This document shows positions 48,431 to 57,989 of a stretch of 64,000 nucleotides of DNA, piece by piece. The notes under the pieces are model-generated. The model was not told where the DNA came from. It saw only the letters and a list, made by a program, of their open reading frames with translations, and ran no database searches. Each line of letters starts with the position of its first letter. The first letter of the stretch is position 1. Location: the NCBI GenBank assembly GCA_003252535.1, contig QKDN01000051.1, positions 62,001 to 126,000 on the forward strand, read 5' to 3'. This stretch comes from Campylobacterota bacterium. GTDB taxonomy: Bacteria; Campylobacterota; Campylobacteria; Campylobacterales; Sulfurovaceae. A program made the translations under genes and the position numbers.

Positions 48431-48922
48431 TCACACCCCATAAACCACCCTATACTCCATCCCGCTGCCGCCCCTTCGGCTCTCGTAGAGGTTGATCTGC
48501 GGGAGGAGGGTGCCGGGCTCTTTGTCTCTGTACCTGTGGAGCAGTCTCCCGTAGGCCTCGGGATCGATGACCCTCTTGATGCGGCAGATCGTGACATGGG
48601 GGACAAAGCGGTAGAGGTCGAAGCCCTCCGAGCGGAAAGAGCGGGCTGTGTCGTAGAGGAGTCTGTCGGAGGCGGCGATATAGAGCACTTTCGGCGGTGA
48701 GCTGAAATCCCCCAGTCCCCGCAGGGCGACGCTCCGCTCAGGGTTCCGGAGCGCTCCCATCTTCTCTATGATCCCGGCACTTTCCGCGACTTCTCCGAGG
48801 AAGACCCATGTGAGATGGAGGTTCTTCTCCTCGACCCATTTCCCCTCGATGATCCCGTCGAATTCGGCGCGGAGTGCGGCGTAGTCGCCGATGACGGCGG
48901 GCGAGGCGATGAAGAGTCTCAT
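48431..48922 (-). CDS. thpR: RNA 2',3'-cyclic phosphodiesterase
   Basis: A 163-residue member of the 2H phosphoesterase (LigT/ThpR) family. The two catalytic motifs HxTx are HLTW (near residue 40) and HVTI (near residue 109). It opens 2',3'-cyclic phosphates at RNA ends in vitro; the cellular substrate is uncertain. Its start overlaps the stop of the upstream GGDEF-EAL gene by four bases, so the two are co-translated. Confidence 0.92.
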   Translation of the reverse strand: MRLFIASPAVIGDYAALRAEFDGIIEGKWVEEKNLHLTWVFLGEVAESAGIIEKMGALRNPERSVALRGLGDFSSPPKVLYIAASDRLLYDTARSFRSEGFDLYRFVPHVTICRIKRVIDPEAYGRLLHRYRDKEPGTLLPQINLYESRRGGSGMEYRVVYGV

Positions 48923-51195
48923 GACTCCGGCTTGCAGTATCCGCCGTCTTTTTCAAGCAGCGAAATGAAATCGAGGGAGTTCACCGGCCTGGAGCAGAGG
49001 TAGCCCTGGAAGGTATCGGCCTCTTTCTCCTCGAGGTAGCGGAGCTGTTCGTACTCCTCCACCCCTTCGACCACGATCTGCAGGTGGAGGTTCTTCGCGA
49101 TGAGGATGATCGTGCTCACCAGCTGCTTGTCCTCCTCGTCGACGAGGATATCGCGGGTGAAAGAGCGGTCGATCTTGAGCGTCGTGAACGGGATGTGCTT
49201 GAGGTAGGAGAGCGAGGAGTAGCCCGTCCCGAAATCATCGATGGAGATACCCATCCGCATCTCACGGATACGGGACATCTTCTCCTTGCTTGTTTCGATA
49301 TCGTAGACCAGTACCGATTCGGTCAGCTCCAGCTCGATGGCGGATGGGTCGACGGGATATCTGGCGAGGAGATTCTCGAGGAAAGGGATGAAGCCTGTCG
49401 TCATGAAGTGCTTTGCGCTGACATTGACCGCGATCTTGTCAAGTGCGTGTCCCATCGTCTGCCACCTGAGGTATTCCCCGATAGCGTTCTCGAGCACCCA
49501 TTCCCCGATAGGGATGATCAGGCCGCTCTCCTCGGCGATCCGTATGAACCTCTCCGGTGAGAGCGTAAGGTCGTTCCGGAGGCGCAGGAGCGCTTCGGCG
49601 GCGATGATCCTGCGGGTCTTGAGCTCGACGACCGGCTGGTAGTAGAGTTCGAAACCGTCCTGTTTGACAGCCTCCTTGAGAAGGTTCTCGATCTCGAGAT
49701 GCTCGCGCACGAATTCGTTCATCGAATTCTCGTAGTAGCGGAAGGTGTTGCGCCCCGCTTTTTTGGCCGAGTACATCGCTATGTCCGCACGCATCAGCAG
49801 GTCATCCGCGCTCAGACCGCTGTCGCATAGAGAGACGCCGATGCTGACCGTGACTTCGAAACGGTGATGTTCTATCCTGATGGGGTCTTTGACCGCTCTC
49901 TCTACCTTTTCGATCACCGATTCGGTATGGAGGGCCGCTTCCTCGGCTGAGTTGCCGAGATTGGCCAGGAGGATGATGAACTCGTCGCCGCCGAGCCGTG
50001 AGACGATATCGGTCTCCCGGATGACGGAGCGGAGTCTCCCTGCGACATCGATGATGAGGCGGTCGCCGATAGAGTGGCCGAAAGAGTCGTTGATGTTCTT
50101 GAAATTGTCAAGATCGATGAAGAGGAGGGAGAAGAAGTTCCCGGAGCGCCTGAAACGGGCGATCTCATTGTCAAGACGCTCCATCAGGGTGTAACGGTTG
50201 GGGATATGGGTCAGGAGATCGTAGCGTGCCTTGTATTCGAGCTGCTGCTGTGTCTTGATCTTGTCGGTGATATCCTGCGCGATCCCGAGACCCCCTTCGA
50301 CCTCTCCGCGGTCATTGAGGATAGGGGAGCTGTAGAGACGTATCCATTTGTGATGCGCTTTGAGCTTCGTGACGTATTCCCCCTCGTAAAAACCGTTCTT
50401 TTTCTCCAGGGCGTTCACCAGGATGGGGAGCACTCTCCTGTCGGTGAGGGTATTCATATCGAGCCCTGTGAGATACTCTATCGGGGCATCCACGATCTTG
50501 GCGAATTCATTGTTGACCTCAAGGATATTGAGGTTGTTGTCGTACGATATGATCCCAAGCGGGGCGTTGTCGATCACCCCTTTGAGATAGGAATTGGAGA
50601 TCACAAGCTCTTTCTGGGAGCAGATATAATTGACCTCGTTCTCATGGAAGAGCGAGGAGATCTTCAGCAGCATGAAAAAATAGAAGACGATCAGGAAGCC
50701 AAGATAGTAGTAGGATGATCCGTCGGTGAGCATGATCTTGACGGTCAGCGGGATGAGGACGAGGGAGAGGAATATCTTGATCGAGAGTCTGTGCGATGAG
50801 AGGGAAGCGACCGAGCCCGATGTGATCCCCGCTATGATGATGATAGCCATCGTCTGGTCGACGATATCCATGTCGTAGATCATGAAGAACGGCACGGCGC
50901 TCCATATCAGCCCACCGAGGACGACCCCGGCCACGAACAGCTGCTCCCATACTTTCACGTCGTATCTGAAAGGGTTGTTCTTGTAGATGGTGGCAAGCCA
51001 GTAGCGCATTCCGGTCACGACCATACCGTATGCGAACCAGCTGTTGAGCACAATGCTCCCGATATGTTCCATGAAGATGATGTAAATGATGGTCATAGTG
51101 ACCGATACGTTGATCGCGGAGAGTCTCAAATGCCTGAAAGCAATATCGAGTTTTTCCAGCAAAAAACGCTCTTCAGGATTTATTTTGTCGTGCAT
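48919..51195 (-). CDS. Membrane GGDEF-EAL cyclic-di-GMP enzyme with PAS domain
   Basis: A 758-residue protein: an N-terminal membrane region of about six segments (about 25-190), PAS (about 205-325), GGDEF (about 330-490) and EAL (about 505-750). The GGDEF active site is an intact LGGDEF and the EAL signature is EALLRL, with ELTES, DDFGTGYSS and EGVE all present. Both activities look possible; such proteins often act mainly as phosphodiesterases with GTP binding at GGDEF as control. It shares a 4-base overlap with thpR downstream. Confidence 0.94.
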   Translation of the reverse strand: MHDKINPEERFLLEKLDIAFRHLRLSAINVSVTMTIIYIIFMEHIGSIVLNSWFAYGMVVTGMRYWLATIYKNNPFRYDVKVWEQLFVAGVVLGGLIWSAVPFFMIYDMDIVDQTMAIIIIAGITSGSVASLSSHRLSIKIFLSLVLIPLTVKIMLTDGSSYYYLGFLIVFYFFMLLKISSLFHENEVNYICSQKELVISNSYLKGVIDNAPLGIISYDNNLNILEVNNEFAKIVDAPIEYLTGLDMNTLTDRRVLPILVNALEKKNGFYEGEYVTKLKAHHKWIRLYSSPILNDRGEVEGGLGIAQDITDKIKTQQQLEYKARYDLLTHIPNRYTLMERLDNEIARFRRSGNFFSLLFIDLDNFKNINDSFGHSIGDRLIIDVAGRLRSVIRETDIVSRLGGDEFIILLANLGNSAEEAALHTESVIEKVERAVKDPIRIEHHRFEVTVSIGVSLCDSGLSADDLLMRADIAMYSAKKAGRNTFRYYENSMNEFVREHLEIENLLKEAVKQDGFELYYQPVVELKTRRIIAAEALLRLRNDLTLSPERFIRIAEESGLIIPIGEWVLENAIGEYLRWQTMGHALDKIAVNVSAKHFMTTGFIPFLENLLARYPVDPSAIELELTESVLVYDIETSKEKMSRIREMRMGISIDDFGTGYSSLSYLKHIPFTTLKIDRSFTRDILVDEEDKQLVSTIILIAKNLHLQIVVEGVEEYEQLRYLEEKEADTFQGYLCSRPVNSLDFISLLEKDGGYCKPES

Positions 51196-51274
51196 TGGGA
51201 GTCCGTACGTTGATTTCTTTTCTATTCTTTTATGTTACTCCAAAGCACAATAAAAGTTCTTTAATTTTCTGTAC

Positions 51275-52045
51275 TCAACGGGTCGCTTTAAGGTTTTCCA
51301 ATTGTATCCATTTGCGGTAGGTTCTCTTCGGATGGCGATACTCTACCTCTGTCCAGCGCAGGCTCCTGTCGATCCCGGTCACTCTGACCCTCTCCCCTTT
51401 GAGGATATAGCCTGCCGTCTTGCTTTTCTCATCCGGGGCATCGTGGAGATAGGCCCTGTCGGCAGCGACTTCCAGGATTGAGGGTTTGAAATGGCGCCCG
51501 GTTCTTTGGCCATGGTTGTCGAACTCCTCCGTCATCTCCAGCACTCCCCCCAGCCATTCGCTTCGGCGTGAGAGGTAGGGTCCGGAGTCTTTGATCCTGT
51601 AGACGAGGGTGTAGTAGCCGGGGCCGCTTCTGACCTGTGTCGTAAGGGTCTTCCCATCGATCTCCAGGTTGTTGACATTGCTTAAGACGTTGCGGAAAGT
51701 TCTTTTGCGGGGATCGTAGAAATAGTAGTTCCTGAAGACGTTCACACCCCCATACCCGACCGCATGAGCTATGGCGATGTCATTGTATCCGTCGAAATTG
51801 TAATCGTCGATCACTACGAGCCCATCCTCCCCTATGATCGAGACCACCGCCTCCATATCACCGGACAGCGGTGCGTTCGCAAGGGGTGTGCTCCTGTTGC
51901 CGATGGTCACTGTCACCTTTTCTCCCTCTATCGTGAGCGATGCCTTTTCCCCTTTGAGGGAGAACTCTCTCGTGATATCGAGCGCTTCCTCTCCTGCGCA
52001 AAGCAGGGTTGCCGCGAGGAGGATCGGGAGGATGGTCTTGTGCAT
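51275..52045 (-). CDS. Secreted protein with FG-GAP-like element and C-terminal SH3-like domain
   Basis: A 256-residue exported protein. The start at 52045 follows AAAGGAG by 5 bases and gives the signal MHKTILPILLAATLLCAGE. IDDYNFDGYNDIAIAHAVGYGG is a calcium-binding-like DxNxDGxxD element, as in FG-GAP/XAC2610-type proteins. The C-terminal part, with YLHDAPDEKSKTAGYILKGERVRVTG and WTEVEYRHPKRTYRKWIQLENL, is a bacterial SH3 fold that usually binds peptidoglycan. Function unknown. Confidence 0.78.
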   Translation of the reverse strand: MHKTILPILLAATLLCAGEEALDITREFSLKGEKASLTIEGEKVTVTIGNRSTPLANAPLSGDMEAVVSIIGEDGLVVIDDYNFDGYNDIAIAHAVGYGGVNVFRNYYFYDPRKRTFRNVLSNVNNLEIDGKTLTTQVRSGPGYYTLVYRIKDSGPYLSRRSEWLGGVLEMTEEFDNHGQRTGRHFKPSILEVAADRAYLHDAPDEKSKTAGYILKGERVRVTGIDRSLRWTEVEYRHPKRTYRKWIQLENLKATR

Positions 52046-52070
52046 TACAGCTCCTTTATGTCTATCGTTT

Positions 52071-52076
52071 ATTATA
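52071..52076 (-). promoter_or_regulatory. -10 box for the SH3-type protein
   Basis: TATAAT on the minus strand, 26 bases before the ATG; part of a divergent promoter pair with 52110-52115. Confidence 0.55.
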
Positions 52077-52109
52077 CAGGATATTGGATGAAGCGGTATG
52101 CAAAAATGG

Positions 52110-52115
52110 TATAAT
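52110..52115 (+). promoter_or_regulatory. -10 box for the 39-residue lipoprotein
   Basis: TATAAT 28 bases before the small lipoprotein ATG. Confidence 0.6.
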
Positions 52116-52142
52116 CTCACAAAAAGAGAAAGGAGTCAGATT

Positions 52143-52262
52143 ATGAAAAAAGCAATTGCATCTCTACTGGTCATCACAGCAGGTTTGTTGGTCCTCTCCG
52201 GGTGCGGCGTCCCGACACCCGCCAAAGAGAAAGACTCGAAGTCCAAGGTCTACATCTACTAG
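52143..52262 (+). CDS. Very small lipoprotein (39 residues)
   Basis: A complete 39-codon gene with its own promoter, AAAGGAG ribosome site and a strong hairpin after the stop. MKKAIASLLVITAGLLVLSGC is a textbook lipoprotein signal with lipobox LSGC; only about 19 residues remain after cleavage, starting Cys-Gly-Val-Pro-Thr-Pro and ending Lys-Val-Tyr-Ile-Tyr. It recalls very small lipoproteins such as entericidins or LptM, but the LptM motif (GCGxKGPLY) is absent, so no name is given. Confidence 0.75.
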   Translation: MKKAIASLLVITAGLLVLSGCGVPTPAKEKDSKSKVYIY

Positions 52263-52268
52263 CACGCC

Positions 52269-52302
52269 GCCGTACCGCAGGGTCGTATGTCTGCGGTACG
52301 GC
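52269..52302 (+). terminator. Strong hairpin after the small lipoprotein
   Basis: Perfect 12-bp arms GCCGTACCGCAG/CTGCGGTACGGC with a 10-base loop, starting 7 bases after the stop. The T-run is weak, but the stem is the most stable in this neighbourhood. Confidence 0.7.
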
Positions 52303-52481
52303 TGTATATCCCCGTTCCCACAATATCATTTTGATCGTTTTTTTGCTACTGCGGGTTACGTCCGGGCGAGTCTGGTATATTCCTGATGGAAAGCTGCGGC
52401 GGAACCTGCCGGAAATGTTATAATATATAAAAGACAATAACAAGTATCCGGAAGCATATCCGCATAGAAGGAAATAATGCA

Positions 52482-53855
52482 TTGAAAATGAATGGAACTA
52501 TCAAGACGGTATTGATCACACTGCTCGTAGCAGCATCCTACTTTTTGTCTGCCAAGGCGGTCTATCCGCTATCACTGGGTGAGTCGTCGAGCATTTTTGC
52601 GATCTGGCCCCCTACGGGTGTCGCACTGGTATTCCTGCTTCATCAGGGGCGTATCGTCGTCCCGGGGATATTCCTCGGTGCATTCCTCCTCAATGCGACG
52701 ATCAGCTCCCCGCTTGTCGCTTTGGAGATAGCTGTCGGCAATACGGTCGGCCCTTATGCAGTCTATGTTTTGTCCAAAAGGTTTCTGAGCGAAGATATTC
52801 TCTATGATACCAATGCCGTGATCAGTTTCATCTGGTACAGTCTGCTCGGATCGGTCATCACGTCGGGAGCCGGGACCTTTGTCCTGCACATGAACGGACT
52901 GCTTGCTGCGGAAGACCGGATGGTGGGGTGGCTGGTGTGGCTCTTTGGCGATCTGATCGGTTTCCTCCTCCTGACTTCCCTCTATATCTCCTTCAGACTC
53001 GAACGCCGCTACAACAAAGCGCTCCAGGACTCCATCATCGAGATCGGCTTGATGCTGCTGTTGCTGTCGTCGATCTCCATCATCGTGTTCGGTTCCGGCT
53101 TCTTTTTCACCCAGCGCTACCCTATCGAGTATCTTATCCTCTTCCCACTGCTCTGGGCGACGATACGGTTCAAACCCGGCATCAACCTGATCTTCCTGTT
53201 CCTGATCACGATCATGGCGATCCTCGGGACGACATCTGGATACAGTCTTTTCTCGATGGAGGACAAGAAGATATCGCTGGCCTTGCTGCAATTCTTTATC
53301 TTCACCGTCACTTTTGCCGTACTGCTCATGACGGCGCAGCGGATCCAGATGTTGCGGATACTCTATGAAAAAGAGCGGCTGACACTGGTCGATCCCCTGA
53401 CGCAGATCGGCAACCGAAGGTATATCAGCGATATCATCGCACAGGAGCAGAGTATCCACCGGAGATACCTCAGGCCGATATCGATGATCCTGTTCGATAT
53501 CGATCATTTCAAGAGTATCAATGACCGTTTCGGGCACGATAAGGGGGACCATGTCCTTATCGAGCTTACGAATCTGGTGAGGAAGATCATCCGGGAGAGC
53601 GATCATCTCGCCAGATGGGGAGGCGAGGAGTTTATCATCATTCTGCCCGAAACCTCACTCGAAAGTTCTGTTACCGTCGCTGAGAAGATTCGGACCGCGA
53701 TAGAGTCGCATGATTTCGGCCTGCCATTGACCATCACATGCAGCTTCGGCGTCATCGATATGGAAGAAGAGGAACCTTATACCGAAGTGTTCAAAAAAGC
53801 CGACCGGAAACTCTACGAGGCCAAGAATGCAGGGAGGAACAGGGTGGTGGCGTGA
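52482..53855 (+). CDS. MASE1-domain diguanylate cyclase
   Basis: A 457-residue protein. An N-terminal MASE1-type membrane sensor (about eight segments, residues 8-285, with FAIWPPTGVALVFLL and GNTVGPYAVYVL) precedes GGDEF (about 295-457). The active site is GGEEF after FDIDHFKSINDRFGHDKGD, so it should make cyclic di-GMP. The TTG at 52482 is preferred because AAGGAA is 8 bases upstream; the ATG at 52488 is 14 bases from it. It stands alone between the small lipoprotein and tRNA-Phe. Confidence 0.93.
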   Translation: MKMNGTIKTVLITLLVAASYFLSAKAVYPLSLGESSSIFAIWPPTGVALVFLLHQGRIVVPGIFLGAFLLNATISSPLVALEIAVGNTVGPYAVYVLSKRFLSEDILYDTNAVISFIWYSLLGSVITSGAGTFVLHMNGLLAAEDRMVGWLVWLFGDLIGFLLLTSLYISFRLERRYNKALQDSIIEIGLMLLLLSSISIIVFGSGFFFTQRYPIEYLILFPLLWATIRFKPGINLIFLFLITIMAILGTTSGYSLFSMEDKKISLALLQFFIFTVTFAVLLMTAQRIQMLRILYEKERLTLVDPLTQIGNRRYISDIIAQEQSIHRRYLRPISMILFDIDHFKSINDRFGHDKGDHVLIELTNLVRKIIRESDHLARWGGEEFIIILPETSLESSVTVAEKIRTAIESHDFGLPLTITCSFGVIDMEEEEPYTEVFKKADRKLYEAKNAGRNRVVA

Positions 53856-53974
53856 AGGATGGGCAGGGCTATCTTTGTGCATATCCTAATAGGATAGAGA
53901 CGTAGAAAACTATATTTTGGTATATTGTGAAATTGTGTATAGGGATTATTTTTTTTGTGATTGAGTTTTAGAAA

Positions 53975-54050
53975 TGGTGGCGCTGGACGGAATCGAACCG
54001 CCGACACAAGGATTTTCAATCCTTTGCTCTACCAACTGAGCTACAGAGCC
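53975..54050 (-). tRNA. tRNA-Phe (anticodon GAA)
   Basis: A 76-base cloverleaf with CCA encoded. D-arm GCTC/GAGC, anticodon stem AAGGA/TCCTT with loop TTGAAAA, T-arm GGCGG-TTCGATT-CCGTC. The acceptor stem GGCTCTG/CAGCGCC has one apparent U4-C69 mismatch. A TATAAT box lies upstream. The 119 bases between it and the diguanylate cyclase hold only a small palindrome TATCCT-AAT-AGGATA. Confidence 0.95.
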
Positions 54051-54067
54051 ATGCTTTGTGGACTGAC

Positions 54068-54073
54068 ATTATA
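54068..54073 (-). promoter_or_regulatory. -10 box for tRNA-Phe
   Basis: TATAAT on the minus strand, 18 bases upstream of the tRNA 5' end. It lies just downstream of the murD stop, so the tRNA may be both read through and independently transcribed. Confidence 0.55.
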
Positions 54074-54090
54074 GCAGGAAAGTCTTAAAT

Positions 54091-55311
54091 TTATCTTAAA
54101 TTTAAGACTGTTTGCATAAATATTTCGCCTCTCTGCTTATAGGAGGTGAATTGATCGAGACTTGCAGCTGCCGGGGAGAGGAGGGCGACCTCGTTTGGGG
54201 TCATATCTGCGTCGATCGCCGCGATCGCTTTGTCGATCGTGCTGCATGAGACGGCTGGGATGGCGTAGGTCGTAGCGAGACTCATGAGCCTGTCGTTGTT
54301 CGAGCCGATGGTATAGAGGGTGACATCGTAGCCGGTGAGTATCTCGAAGAGGGGGGCGAGGTCGACACCCTTGTCATCGCCGCCGAGGATGAGTCGGATG
54401 GGGCGGTCGCCGTAGGCGTAGACCGCCTGGATGGCGGCGTCGAGGTTGGTCGCCTTGGAGTCGTTGACCCAGAGACGCCCCTTGCAGTCGGTCACTTCCT
54501 GCTGGCGGTGGGCATCGAGGACGAAGGAGTTGATCGCCTCATAGTCGACCTCGTTGAAGAGGGTGCGGGTGACGGCAAGTGCGAGCATCGCATCGAGGAG
54601 GAAAGCAGCCTTGAAATTGATCCTGGCCGGGTCGATATCGAAGTATTCTGCGAGGAATTCGGCCGTATCGTACTCGACGACGAAGGCATCGGTTTGCGGC
54701 AGGTTGAGTCCCTTGGGGATGAGCGCCAGTTCACCCTCTCGCATCGTCAGCAGCGGGCGGAGCTTGTCGGCTTCGTACGCCTCGGGGGTCACATGCCAGT
54801 CGAGGTGGTCGGGTGTGATGGGGAGGAGCAGGTAGATATCGGGCGACGCAGTGCGGGTGTGGCGCAGCGTGAAGGAGCTGGTCTCGAGCACCCAGATAGG
54901 AGCAGCAGGATCGAGATCGGCGAGGGGCGTGCCGATATTGCCGCCGCTCTGGGCGCCCCTTTTGGCGAGGAGGTGGGTGAGCATCTGGGTCGTGGTGGTC
55001 TTGCCGTTGGTGCCGCTGATCCAGACGGAGAGGGGTCTTTTCTGATGAAGCGAGTAGATATAGTCGTATTCGCTCATAAGATTGCGGGCGTTTTGGATCA
55101 GTGGATGGGTCGGCTTGAGACTCGGCGTGGTGACCTCGAGGGTACTCGCTGCCGGGTCGAAGAGGTGCGAGGGGAGGATGGTGTTCCCTTCGTCGTCGGT
55201 GCGGGGTTCTTTGGCATTGTCGTCGAAGAAGGTGCAGCCGCCTCCGAGACTTCGGGCGATAGAGCGGGTAGTGAGGCCGTAGCCAAAGAGTGTGGGTCTG
55301 GTTTCACTCAC
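54091..55311 (-). CDS. murD: UDP-N-acetylmuramoyl-L-alanine--D-glutamate ligase
   Basis: Adds D-Glu to UDP-MurNAc-L-Ala in peptidoglycan precursor synthesis (cytosol, ATP-dependent). The 406-residue protein has the short N-terminal UDP-binding domain typical of Campylobacterota. The ATP loop SGTNGKTTTT is at about residues 99-108; ETSSF, PDHLDWH and WVNDSKATN-x-D-A follow in family order, with LILGGDDKG and LLSPAAASLDQF closing the C-terminal domain. The GTG start follows AGGAG by 7 bases. It lies 25 bases after mraY, as in a reduced mur cluster. Confidence 0.96.
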   Translation of the reverse strand: MSETRPTLFGYGLTTRSIARSLGGGCTFFDDNAKEPRTDDEGNTILPSHLFDPAASTLEVTTPSLKPTHPLIQNARNLMSEYDYIYSLHQKRPLSVWISGTNGKTTTTQMLTHLLAKRGAQSGGNIGTPLADLDPAAPIWVLETSSFTLRHTRTASPDIYLLLPITPDHLDWHVTPEAYEADKLRPLLTMREGELALIPKGLNLPQTDAFVVEYDTAEFLAEYFDIDPARINFKAAFLLDAMLALAVTRTLFNEVDYEAINSFVLDAHRQQEVTDCKGRLWVNDSKATNLDAAIQAVYAYGDRPIRLILGGDDKGVDLAPLFEILTGYDVTLYTIGSNNDRLMSLATTYAIPAVSCSTIDKAIAAIDADMTPNEVALLSPAAASLDQFTSYKQRGEIFMQTVLNLR

Positions 55312-55336
55312 GGTAAGACTCCTGTGCAGTGTGGTG

Positions 55337-56395
55337 TTATCTGAATTTGAGGGTGATCATGGCGAAGATATTGGCGATGAGCGAGATCATCCAGAATCGT
55401 ACGATGATCTTGTTCTCCGCCCACTTCTTGAGCTCGAAATGGTGGTGGATGGGAGCCATCAGGAATATCCGCTCTCCTCTCAGTTTGAAGCTCGCCACCT
55501 GGAGGATCACCGAGAGGGTCTCGATGACGAAGATGAGACCGATGAGGAGCATCAGTATCTCGCTCTTGCCAAGGATCGCGAGGTAGGCGAGGGTGCCGCC
55601 GATGGCGAGGCTCCCGGTATCCCCCATGAATATCTCGGCAGGGTGGCAGTTGTACCACAGGAACCCGAGGAGCCCCCCTGCGAAGCTCGCCGTGATGATA
55701 CTCACCTCTCCCACATGCTTGATATTGGGCATGAGGAGGTAGTTCGAGAGTCCGGCGTGTCCGGTGATATAGATGATGAGACCCAGCGTGGTGAGGGCGA
55801 TGATCGATGGGACGGTGGCGAGACCGTCGAGGCCGTCGGTGAGGTTGACCGCGTTGGTGGTGGCGAGGAACATCATCAGCCAGAAGGGAATGGCGAAGTA
55901 TCCCATGTCAAAGAGCGGCGTCTTGATGAAAGGGACATAGAACTCTGTCGGGAAGCCCGCATAGAAGAGCATCGAGATGACGATCAGCGCCACGATGATC
56001 TGCAAAAAGAACTTGCCGCGCGGGCTGAGCCCCTGGAGGTTGTCTGCCTTGATGACCTTGCCCAGGTCATCCTTGAAGCCGATCAGGCCGAATCCCACGA
56101 TGGTGACGATCCCGGTCCATATATAGATGTTGGAAAGGTTCGCACTGAAGAGGATCGCTGTAACGATCGAGAAGAGATAGATCGCTCCGCCCATGGTCGG
56201 GGTGTGCTTCTTGGAGTTGTGTGCCGGGACATACTTGGAGATGGGCTGATTGGCCTTTTTGGCGATAGCCCAGGCGATATAGCGCGGCATAAGGAACATC
56301 GTCATTGTAAATGCTATCAGGAAGCCGAGCGCGGAGCGAACCGTGATATATGAAAATAGGTTTATATCAAGGAGATGGTATAATTCATACAACAT
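55337..56395 (-). CDS. mraY: Phospho-N-acetylmuramoyl-pentapeptide transferase
   Basis: Inner-membrane enzyme that makes lipid I from UDP-MurNAc-pentapeptide and undecaprenyl phosphate. The 352-residue protein has about ten membrane segments. Signatures: [20 protein letters not shown]-type [13 protein letters not shown] with the Mg-binding Asp pair, [14 protein letters not shown], and [12 protein letters not shown]; the terminal [15 protein letters not shown] motif is complete. Followed 25 bases later by murD. Confidence 0.98.
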   Translation of the reverse strand: MLYELYHLLDINLFSYITVRSALGFLIAFTMTMFLMPRYIAWAIAKKANQPISKYVPAHNSKKHTPTMGGAIYLFSIVTAILFSANLSNIYIWTGIVTIVGFGLIGFKDDLGKVIKADNLQGLSPRGKFFLQIIVALIVISMLFYAGFPTEFYVPFIKTPLFDMGYFAIPFWLMMFLATTNAVNLTDGLDGLATVPSIIALTTLGLIIYITGHAGLSNYLLMPNIKHVGEVSIITASFAGGLLGFLWYNCHPAEIFMGDTGSLAIGGTLAYLAILGKSEILMLLIGLIFVIETLSVILQVASFKLRGERIFLMAPIHHHFELKKWAENKIIVRFWMISLIANIFAMITLKFR

Positions 56396-56468
56396 TTATT
56401 GCGTTTCTTTCGTCTGTTTTTAAGTTGGAAATGCTATTCTACTATCATTTCAATTAAGGATTGTCAAA

Positions 56469-57950
56469 ATGGGTGTACAAAAAACACTGCTGGTCATCAC
56501 AGACGGTATCGGGTATAAGCCGAACAGTGTCTGTAATGCATTCGAGGATGCGGTCAAACCGGCCTTCGATCATCTCCTCACGAGCGTCCCCAAAACGCTG
56601 ATCTCCACGCACGGCCTGAGCGTAGGGCTCCCTGAGGGGCAGATGGGGAACTCCGAAGTGGGACATATGACGATCGGCAGCGGCAGGATACTCTACCAGG
56701 ACCTGGTGAAGATATCGCTGGCACTCGAGGACGGTTCTATAGAGGAGAATGCTGCGCTGGGCGACACCCTGGCAAAGAGCGACCGTGTCCACATGGCAGG
56801 GCTCCTCAGTGACGGCGGTGTACACTCCCATATAGAGCATATCATCGGGATGGCGAAGCTCGCCAAAGCCCGCGGCAAAAAGGTATTCCTCCATCTGATC
56901 ACCGACGGGCGTGACGTGAGTCCGACATCGAGCGGCAGATACCTCTCTCAGATAGAAGCGATATGCGATGACGCGATCTCCATCGCCACCATCGGCGGGC
57001 GGTTCTATACGATGGACAGGGACAACAGATGGGAGCGGGTCAAAAGAGGGTACGATGCGATCGCTTCGGCTACACCGATGAGCGAGACGGCTCCTGCTGC
57101 GTATATCGAGGCTTCCTATGCGAACAATATCACCGACGAGTTCATCGAACCGGCAGCATTCGGCGGGTACGAGGGGATCAGGGAAGGGGATGTATTCCTC
57201 ATGATCAACTTCCGCAGCGACAGGGCCAGGGAGATCACGACTGCCCTCGGCGACAGCGATTTCAACGGGTTCGAGAGGGAGTTCGTGCCGCTGCACATAG
57301 CAACGATGACACAGTACGACGCATCGTTCCCCTATCCGATCCTCTTCCCCAAGCAGGCTCCGGCCAATACCCTCTCCGAAGTGGTCGCTGCGGCGGGGTA
57401 CAGACAGCTCCATACGGCTGAGACCGAGAAGTACGCCCATGTCACCTTCTTCTTCAACGGTGGTGTAGAGACACCGGTGGAGGGTGAGAGCAGGGTACTC
57501 ATCCCAAGTCCCGATGTCAAGACCTACGATATGAAGCCTGAAATGTCGGCTCCCGAAGTGGGTGCGGCGGTGAGGACGGCGATGGATGAAGAGTACGAGT
57601 TCGTCGTCGTCAACTTCGCCAACGGCGACATGGTGGGCCACACCGGCAACTACGAAGCGGCGAAGCTCGCCGTCACTGCGGTGGATGCAGAGATCGGCGC
57701 GATACTCGAGAAAGCCGAAGAGAAGGGGTATGCGGTCATCATCACCTCCGACCACGGCAACTGCGAGGAGATGAAGGATGCCCAGGGGCATATTCTCACC
57801 AACCATACCGTAGGGGAAGTGTGGTGCTATATCATCGCGCCGGGTGTCGAAACACTCAAAGAGGGGAAAGGGCTGAACAATGTCGCACCGACAGTCCTCA
57901 AGCTCATGGGGCTTGAAATCCCGGCAGAGATGGATGAAGCGCTGTTCTAA
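56469..57950 (+). CDS. gpmI: 2,3-bisphosphoglycerate-independent phosphoglycerate mutase
   Basis: Interconverts 3- and 2-phosphoglycerate through a phosphoserine intermediate, Mn-dependent. The 493-residue protein has the metal site DG-x-G at the N-terminus (ITDGIGYKP), the catalytic Ser in [38 protein letters not shown], and the phosphatase-domain metal motifs GDMVGHTG and [15 protein letters not shown] precedes the ATG. It is divergent from mraY. Confidence 0.97.
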   Translation: MGVQKTLLVITDGIGYKPNSVCNAFEDAVKPAFDHLLTSVPKTLISTHGLSVGLPEGQMGNSEVGHMTIGSGRILYQDLVKISLALEDGSIEENAALGDTLAKSDRVHMAGLLSDGGVHSHIEHIIGMAKLAKARGKKVFLHLITDGRDVSPTSSGRYLSQIEAICDDAISIATIGGRFYTMDRDNRWERVKRGYDAIASATPMSETAPAAYIEASYANNITDEFIEPAAFGGYEGIREGDVFLMINFRSDRAREITTALGDSDFNGFEREFVPLHIATMTQYDASFPYPILFPKQAPANTLSEVVAAAGYRQLHTAETEKYAHVTFFFNGGVETPVEGESRVLIPSPDVKTYDMKPEMSAPEVGAAVRTAMDEEYEFVVVNFANGDMVGHTGNYEAAKLAVTAVDAEIGAILEKAEEKGYAVIITSDHGNCEEMKDAQGHILTNHTVGEVWCYIIAPGVETLKEGKGLNNVAPTVLKLMGLEIPAEMDEALF

Positions 57951-57956
57951 TTAGGG

Positions 57957-57962
57957 TATAAT
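57957..57962 (+). promoter_or_regulatory. -10 box for the TerB-like gene and fabG
   Basis: TTAGGGTATAAT immediately after the gpmI stop, 28 bases before the next ATG. Confidence 0.6.
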
Positions 57963-57989
57963 TACGAGATAACTTGAGGGGAGGAGAGA

